A program made the position numbers and the translations under genes. A DNA stretch of 64,000 bases from Agromyces fucosus (GTDB lineage: Bacteria; Actinomycetota; Actinomycetes; Actinomycetales; Microbacteriaceae). The stretch spans positions 620,001 to 684,000 of the forward strand of contig NZ_SDPO01000003.1 in assembly GCF_004134865.1 (NCBI RefSeq). Reading direction: 5' to 3'. The notes beneath the pieces were generated by a model that saw only the letters and a program-made list of their open reading frames with translations, was not told the origin of the DNA and ran no database searches. Positions 60,060 to 64,000 of the stretch are shown here, piece by piece (positions within the stretch are counted from its first letter, which is position 1; the number at the start of each line of letters is the position of its first letter).

Positions 60060-60755
60060 ATGGTCTATTTCAAGGTACGCGCCGACTCGCTCAGCGAGGT
60101 GGCAGCGCTCATCGGAAACGTCATCGTCGCGTTCGACGCGAACGTTGCGGCGGTCGACAGCACTGTCGGGAGAACCGTCGATGCGACCTGGGTCGGTGAA
60201 GACGCCGACAAGTTCGGTGAGAACTGGGCCTCGTTCGTCGCGATGTCCGGGCAGGTGCGCCTCGCGCTCACCGGCCTGCAGCAGGGCCTGATCTCCGCCG
60301 ACAGCTCCTACACCCGAACGGAATCGGGCGTGGGCGGCAGCTTCAAGGGCGGTCGGCAGGGCCTCGTCGCCGTCAAGAACGCGTCCGGCGGGCTCGGCTC
60401 GCGGGTGGCGTCGGGCGAGGAGAAGGCCGAGGACATGGCCGAGTTCTTCGGTCGCGACTACGCCGGCGACAACGAGGTCGAGCAGTTCGGCGGGGGCATG
60501 CTCGGTCCGCGCAAGACCGGCGGCCAAGCCACTGGGGGCGGCTCCGGCGACACCGACGGCGACGGCGACGACGACTCGATCGGCACGGGCGTGTTCCGCC
60601 TGGGCGCCGACGGCGAGCCCGCCGTGGCCCCCGATTCGATTCAGGCGTTCTCCGAATCCGGCGAGACGCCCGCGGCGAGTGCCGCCGACCCCGGCACGCC
60701 GGCCGCGTCCACCACCGACGCCGGCACCGATCACGACGGAGAAGACCGTGGCTGA
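60060..60755 (+). CDS. WXG100-like protein with acidic/disordered C-terminal tail
   Basis: 231 residues. The N-terminal about 100 residues are a WXG100-type hairpin: helix with VRADSLSEVAALIGNVIVAFDANV, TWVGEDADKF turn (WVG), and a second helix. The rest is Gly/Asp/Ser-rich, with GDTDGDGDDDS and a C-terminal Ala/Thr/Asp tail, so likely disordered. It is probably an exported substrate or chaperone-like partner. Its last 8 bp overlap the start of the next gene. Confidence 0.85.
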   Translation: MVYFKVRADSLSEVAALIGNVIVAFDANVAAVDSTVGRTVDATWVGEDADKFGENWASFVAMSGQVRLALTGLQQGLISADSSYTRTESGVGGSFKGGRQGLVAVKNASGGLGSRVASGEEKAEDMAEFFGRDYAGDNEVEQFGGGMLGPRKTGGQATGGGSGDTDGDGDDDSIGTGVFRLGADGEPAVAPDSIQAFSESGETPAASAADPGTPAASTTDAGTDHDGEDRG

Positions 60756-61056
60756 ACAGCAGGCAGACGTCTCCGAACTGCAGGCGCTGATGCAGACGAT
60801 GAGTGAACTCGTCGCCTACTGCGGGGCGTTGAAGCAGGGCGCGAGCGGATTCGCGTACATGCTCCCGAACGAATGGCAGGGACCGGCCATGCAGGCGTTC
60901 CTCGGTTCGTTCGAGGCCTGGGCCGTCGGTGCGACCACCCTCGAGGGCGTGGCGGAGTCGCTTCGCGCACAGGTCGAGACCTCGCACAACTCGTACTCGA
61001 AGACGATCGAGCAGCTGACGACCTCGTGGTCGAGCCTCGAAGCAGAACTGGGATAG
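60748..61056 (+). CDS. WXG100 family type VII secretion protein (second)
   Basis: 102 residues with a GTG start (VAEQQADVSELQALMQTM). Hairpin with NEWQGPAMQAFLGSFEAW, where WQG is the WXG turn (about residue 44). The helices are amphipathic. It overlaps the previous gene by 8 bp and is followed 7 nt later by the toxin gene, so it may be the dedicated small partner that guides the toxin to the secretion ATPase. Confidence 0.88.
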   Translation: MAEQQADVSELQALMQTMSELVAYCGALKQGASGFAYMLPNEWQGPAMQAFLGSFEAWAVGATTLEGVAESLRAQVETSHNSYSKTIEQLTTSWSSLEAELG

Positions 61057-61063
61057 GGACCTC

Positions 61064-64000
61064 ATGTCGGACAACGTGAAACTCGATCCTGCACGTCTCG
61101 TGCAAGACGGCCAAGAGCTCTTCGGCATCGCCAAATCGCTCGACACGGCGATCTCGGTGCTGAACAGCAGCCTCGGGAGCAGCGGCGGCATGGCCGGCGA
61201 CGACAACGCCGCCGAGGAGTTCTGCCAGGGGAGCGAGGGCTACGACGCCCTCGCGGGGCCGTCGATCGACGGCGTCCGCTCCTTCTCCAACGGTCTCCGC
61301 ATCCTCGACGCGGCGTTGAACAACACCGCTCGTGCGTACGATGCCGCACAGAAGCCGGGCGCGGGTCTCGACCCGGCATCGGCCTCGCCCTCGGCCGAAG
61401 AGGCCACCATCGACCACGCGAAGTCGAACCCGCCCGATGCCCTGGGTGCTGGTTGGCCCGGCGCGCTCGGCGAGTTCCAGGAGTTCCTCGAGTGGGGCCT
61501 CCAGCAGCTCGGCGTCGTGATTCCCACGGGTGACGAAGACAAGCTCCAGAACGCCTCCGAGGCGTGGGGGGAGTTCGCCCAGAGCATCCGCAGCGCGCGC
61601 AGCCAGGTCTCGTCGAGCATGACCAACGTCGGCGCGATGACCTTCCCCCAGTCGGCGTCGGTGCTGAGCTGCCGCCAGGGCATCACCACCGGTCTCCAGA
61701 GCATGATCACCTCGGCCGAGGGCATGCGGGACTGGATCGCGGACTTCCGCACGCAGCTGCGTGCGATGCGCGAAGAGCTCGGCTGGTTCCTCAAGCAGAT
61801 GGCGATCGAGATCGCCGCGGAGCTCGCCATCGGCGGCCTGCTCACGGTCGTCACCGCGGGCATCGGCGCCCTCGCGACCGCTGCCAAGGTCACCACGACG
61901 GTGATGCGCTGGTGCGTCAAGATCGCGAAGCTCATCGACCGCCTCAAGGACTTCCTCAAGGGCATCCGCGGCATCAAGGGCGCCCTCGTGCGCGGCGGCC
62001 TCCGCGCCGCCAAGGAGGGTCTGCAGGCCGGTCTCGCGAGCGCCATCTCGACGACGGTCGTCAACAGCGCACGATCCGACGAGAAGGACTACAAGGCGCA
62101 AGACGTCGGTACGGCCTTCATCTCGGCGTTCGCCGGAGGTGCAGTGGCGTCGCCTGCGTCGCGGCTCCTCGGTGGCAGCGGCGGGCCCGGCTTCCGGCCC
62201 GGCGTGCGCCAGATCTCCGGCGAGGCGGGTGCGGGTGCGATCGACGGTCTCGCGAGCTCCGCCGTCGAGTCCGGCATCACCGGCAACGACTTCAACCCCA
62301 TCTCGGCGATGGTCCTCGGCTCCCTCATGGGCGGCGGGCTCACCGCCGGCGGCCGCGGCCTCAGCGCTGCACTCGGCAACGGGTCCGGCACGTCCACTGC
62401 GTCGCCGGGCACGAACACGGGCGTCAACCCGTCGACCGACGGCACGCCGACTCCCGGATCGGGCAACTCCTCGTCGAACTCGAACAGCAGCGGCGGCACG
62501 AGCGTCGACACCGACTCCTCTGGCATCCCGACGCCGGGCTCCGGCGATGGCGGCTCGAACACGTCCGGAGACGGCGCGCCGATCGACCTGGGCGATGGCG
62601 GTCCCTCGACCGGCGGTTCGCCTGACGGTGGTACTCCCGACGCTGGTACTTCGGATGCTGGCACTCCGGATGCTGGTACGCCTGACGCTGGTACTCCGGA
62701 TGCGGGTACGCCCGACGCAGGTACTCCGGATGCTGGCACTCCGGATGCTGGTACGCCTGACGCTGGTACTCCGGATGCTGGTACCCCGGATGCGGGTACT
62801 CCTGACGCTGGTACTCCGGATGCCGGGACTCCTGACGCTGGTACTCCGGATGCGGGTACTCCTGACGCTGGTACTCCGGATGCGGGTACTCCTGACGCTG
62901 GTACCCCGGATGCCGGGACTCCTGACGCTGGTACTCCGGATGCCGGTACTCCTGACGCCGGCACGCCGGATGCGGGTACTCCGGATGCTGGTACCCCGGA
63001 TGCCGGTACTCCTGACGCCGGCACGCCGGATGCGGGTACTCCGGATGCTGGTACCCCGGATGCCGGTACTCCTGACGTTGGAACCCCGGATGCCGGTACC
63101 CCTGACGCTGGAACCCCCGATGCGGGCACGCCCGACGCCGGTACTCCTGACGCCGGCACGCCTGACGCCGGTACGCTCGAGGTGGACGCGGATGGCGCTC
63201 CTCAGGGCGGCGCTGCGGCCACGCAGGGTGCCTCGACCTCGACCTCGAACTCGACGAGCTCGTCGAGCAGCGATGCCGATGGCTCCGAGGTGGGTTCGAA
63301 CGAGGCCGACGCCGATGGCGCAACGCCCGAGGAGTCGTCTGTCGACGCTCCTGAGCCCGCATCCGACGAGGGTGTCGATCTGAGCGACCTCTCGCCCGAG
63401 GCGGCGACCGCCATGGCCGGTGCCGGCGCGGCGGCGGCAGCAGGCCTGCTGATGCGCCCCACCCTGCCCGGCTCGGCAGCGGCGAACGGTTCGCCGGCCG
63501 CCCCCGGAAGCACCACGCCGACGAGCGGGACCCCCGATGGGTCCGCCCCGACCGCACCGACAGGCGGCACGGGGCCGAACGGTTCGTCGCCCGACGGTTC
63601 GTCGCCCGACGGTTCGACGCCCGACGGTTCGACGCCCGATGGCGCAGGTGCCGACGGCACGAGCGGCGACGGATCCGACGGTGGTTCGCCCGACGCCGAT
63701 GCGACACCGCAGCAGTCGACTCGCACTGAAGCGGAGATCCGCCAGGCCCTCACCGAGATCAACCCGAACTTCGACCCGCACAACCCGGCGAACGGGTACG
63801 CGACGAACTGCGGCAACACCTCCGCGATCCTCAACGACTTCCTGAACGGCGACTCGACGTCGGAGGCACCCACGGGCACCCTCGACGTGCCCGAGATGGA
63901 GGCGCGCACCGGCCTGCCCCAGACGCCGATGACGCCGCAGCAGATCGCCGATTCGCTCACGGCGATGGGCCCCGGATCGCACTGCGTGGTCGGCATCGAC
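61064..64000 (+). CDS. Type VII-associated polymorphic toxin with GTPDA repeats and papain-fold toxin start (3' partial)
   Basis: 979 residues are visible; no stop is reached. Residues about 1-100 form an ESX-type N-terminal domain (GGMAGDDNAAEEF, YDALAGPSIDG). Residues about 165-260 form a second helical WXG-like region ending in hydrophobic segments (LAIGGLLTVVTAGIGALATAAK). A low-complexity linker follows, with 36 GTPDA units (523-702) and an Ala-rich hydrophobic stretch. From about residue 900, NPNFDPHNPANGYATNCGN with Cys916, then MTPQQIADSLTAMGPGSH (His973), matches papain-fold Tox-PL toxins. Delivery by the neighbouring type VII system is inferred. Confidence 0.85.
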   Translation, partial: MSDNVKLDPARLVQDGQELFGIAKSLDTAISVLNSSLGSSGGMAGDDNAAEEFCQGSEGYDALAGPSIDGVRSFSNGLRILDAALNNTARAYDAAQKPGAGLDPASASPSAEEATIDHAKSNPPDALGAGWPGALGEFQEFLEWGLQQLGVVIPTGDEDKLQNASEAWGEFAQSIRSARSQVSSSMTNVGAMTFPQSASVLSCRQGITTGLQSMITSAEGMRDWIADFRTQLRAMREELGWFLKQMAIEIAAELAIGGLLTVVTAGIGALATAAKVTTTVMRWCVKIAKLIDRLKDFLKGIRGIKGALVRGGLRAAKEGLQAGLASAISTTVVNSARSDEKDYKAQDVGTAFISAFAGGAVASPASRLLGGSGGPGFRPGVRQISGEAGAGAIDGLASSAVESGITGNDFNPISAMVLGSLMGGGLTAGGRGLSAALGNGSGTSTASPGTNTGVNPSTDGTPTPGSGNSSSNSNSSGGTSVDTDSSGIPTPGSGDGGSNTSGDGAPIDLGDGGPSTGGSPDGGTPDAGTSDAGTPDAGTPDAGTPDAGTPDAGTPDAGTPDAGTPDAGTPDAGTPDAGTPDAGTPDAGTPDAGTPDAGTPDAGTPDAGTPDAGTPDAGTPDAGTPDAGTPDAGTPDAGTPDAGTPDAGTPDAGTPDAGTPDAGTPDAGTPDVGTPDAGTPDAGTPDAGTPDAGTPDAGTPDAGTLEVDADGAPQGGAAATQGASTSTSNSTSSSSSDADGSEVGSNEADADGATPEESSVDAPEPASDEGVDLSDLSPEAATAMAGAGAAAAAGLLMRPTLPGSAAANGSPAAPGSTTPTSGTPDGSAPTAPTGGTGPNGSSPDGSSPDGSTPDGSTPDGAGADGTSGDGSDGGSPDADATPQQSTRTEAEIRQALTEINPNFDPHNPANGYATNCGNTSAILNDFLNGDSTSEAPTGTLDVPEMEARTGLPQTPMTPQQIADSLTAMGPGSHCVVGID
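62630..63169 (+). repeat. 36 tandem 15-bp units encoding GTPDA
   Basis: 540 bp in perfect 15-bp register encode GTPDA 36 times, with one Ser variant (unit 2, GTSDA) and one GTPDV. Third codon positions vary from unit to unit, which shows age and selection for the peptide. The repeat is within the toxin gene. Confidence 0.95.

Noticed and set aside
62630..63169. Possible CRISPR-like or satellite array
   Set aside because: Units are contiguous 15-bp codon repeats in frame with the gene, with no spacers.
60731..63982. Minus-strand frames opposite the toxin gene, including a PASGV repeat protein (62089-63159)
   Set aside because: The repeats are only the complement of the GTPDA codons. There is no start signal, and the sense frame is part of a coherent operon with WXG100 genes.

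Overview
The window is a high-GC actinobacterial chromosome segment. Reading frames are dense, GTG and TTG starts are common, and there are many short convergent and divergent intergenic gaps. The rpoB/rpoC, clpC and radA sequences, the DUF2975/XRE pair, DUF5997 and DUF6412 neighbours and general sequence style fit the Microbacteriaceae (Agromyces-like; the genus is an inference). It is mostly housekeeping and ordinary accessory chromosome. No insertion sequence, phage or CRISPR array was seen.

Layout. 1-1043: the end of an LPxTG-like surface protein. 1145-8221: GH20 hexosaminidase, cardiolipin synthase, pirin, a lipoprotein and an XRE/DUF2975 pair. 8397-17092: clpC with a candidate ClgR box, acetyltransferase, a MerR-controlled membrane operon, a GDSL hydrolase and radA. 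17202-22796: tRNA-Ser(CGA), a paired SMR exporter, dinB, a perfect 84-bp tandem duplication and a DUF6412-YidC pair. 22877-27611: glutamine amidotransferase, a LysR-effector-domain protein with DUF5997, esterase, NUDIX, AraC and VOC genes. 27633-29776: an ECF sigma locus. 29916-42925: DEAD-box helicase, DUF1684, SRPBCC, ComB-like, CGNR and SprT-like proteins, a PQQ sugar dehydrogenase, pxpABC (5-oxoprolinase), an alcohol dehydrogenase and two spermidine-synthase-like paralogues. 43044-50706: rpoB-rpoC with a good housekeeping promoter and terminator. 50877-64000: a type VII (ESX/Ess-like) secretion locus running off the end of the window.

Two systems stand out. The first is the ECF locus. Three sites share the architecture GGAACY-N15-GACATW. 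One precedes the sigma/membrane-partner operon; the other two lie back to back, facing a secreted cysteine-rich protein and a 38-residue membrane peptide. This looks like a compact autoregulated cell-envelope regulon. The second is the type VII locus: an exported Ig-like protein, a three-ATPase EssC/EccC motor with a ubiquitin-like/FHA-like N-terminus, a zinc-ribbon FHA protein, three WXG100-type proteins, and a large polymorphic toxin. The toxin has an ESX-type N-terminus, a 36-unit GTPDA linker and the start of a papain-fold (Tox-PL-like) toxin domain. It continues beyond position 64000, and its immunity gene would be expected there.

A window-wide feature is leaderless transcription. About twenty genes carry a TANNNT hexamer 6-7 nt before the start codon and mostly lack a Shine-Dalgarno sequence. 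I used this to choose several starts. All functional calls come from reading the sequence; no database search was run.
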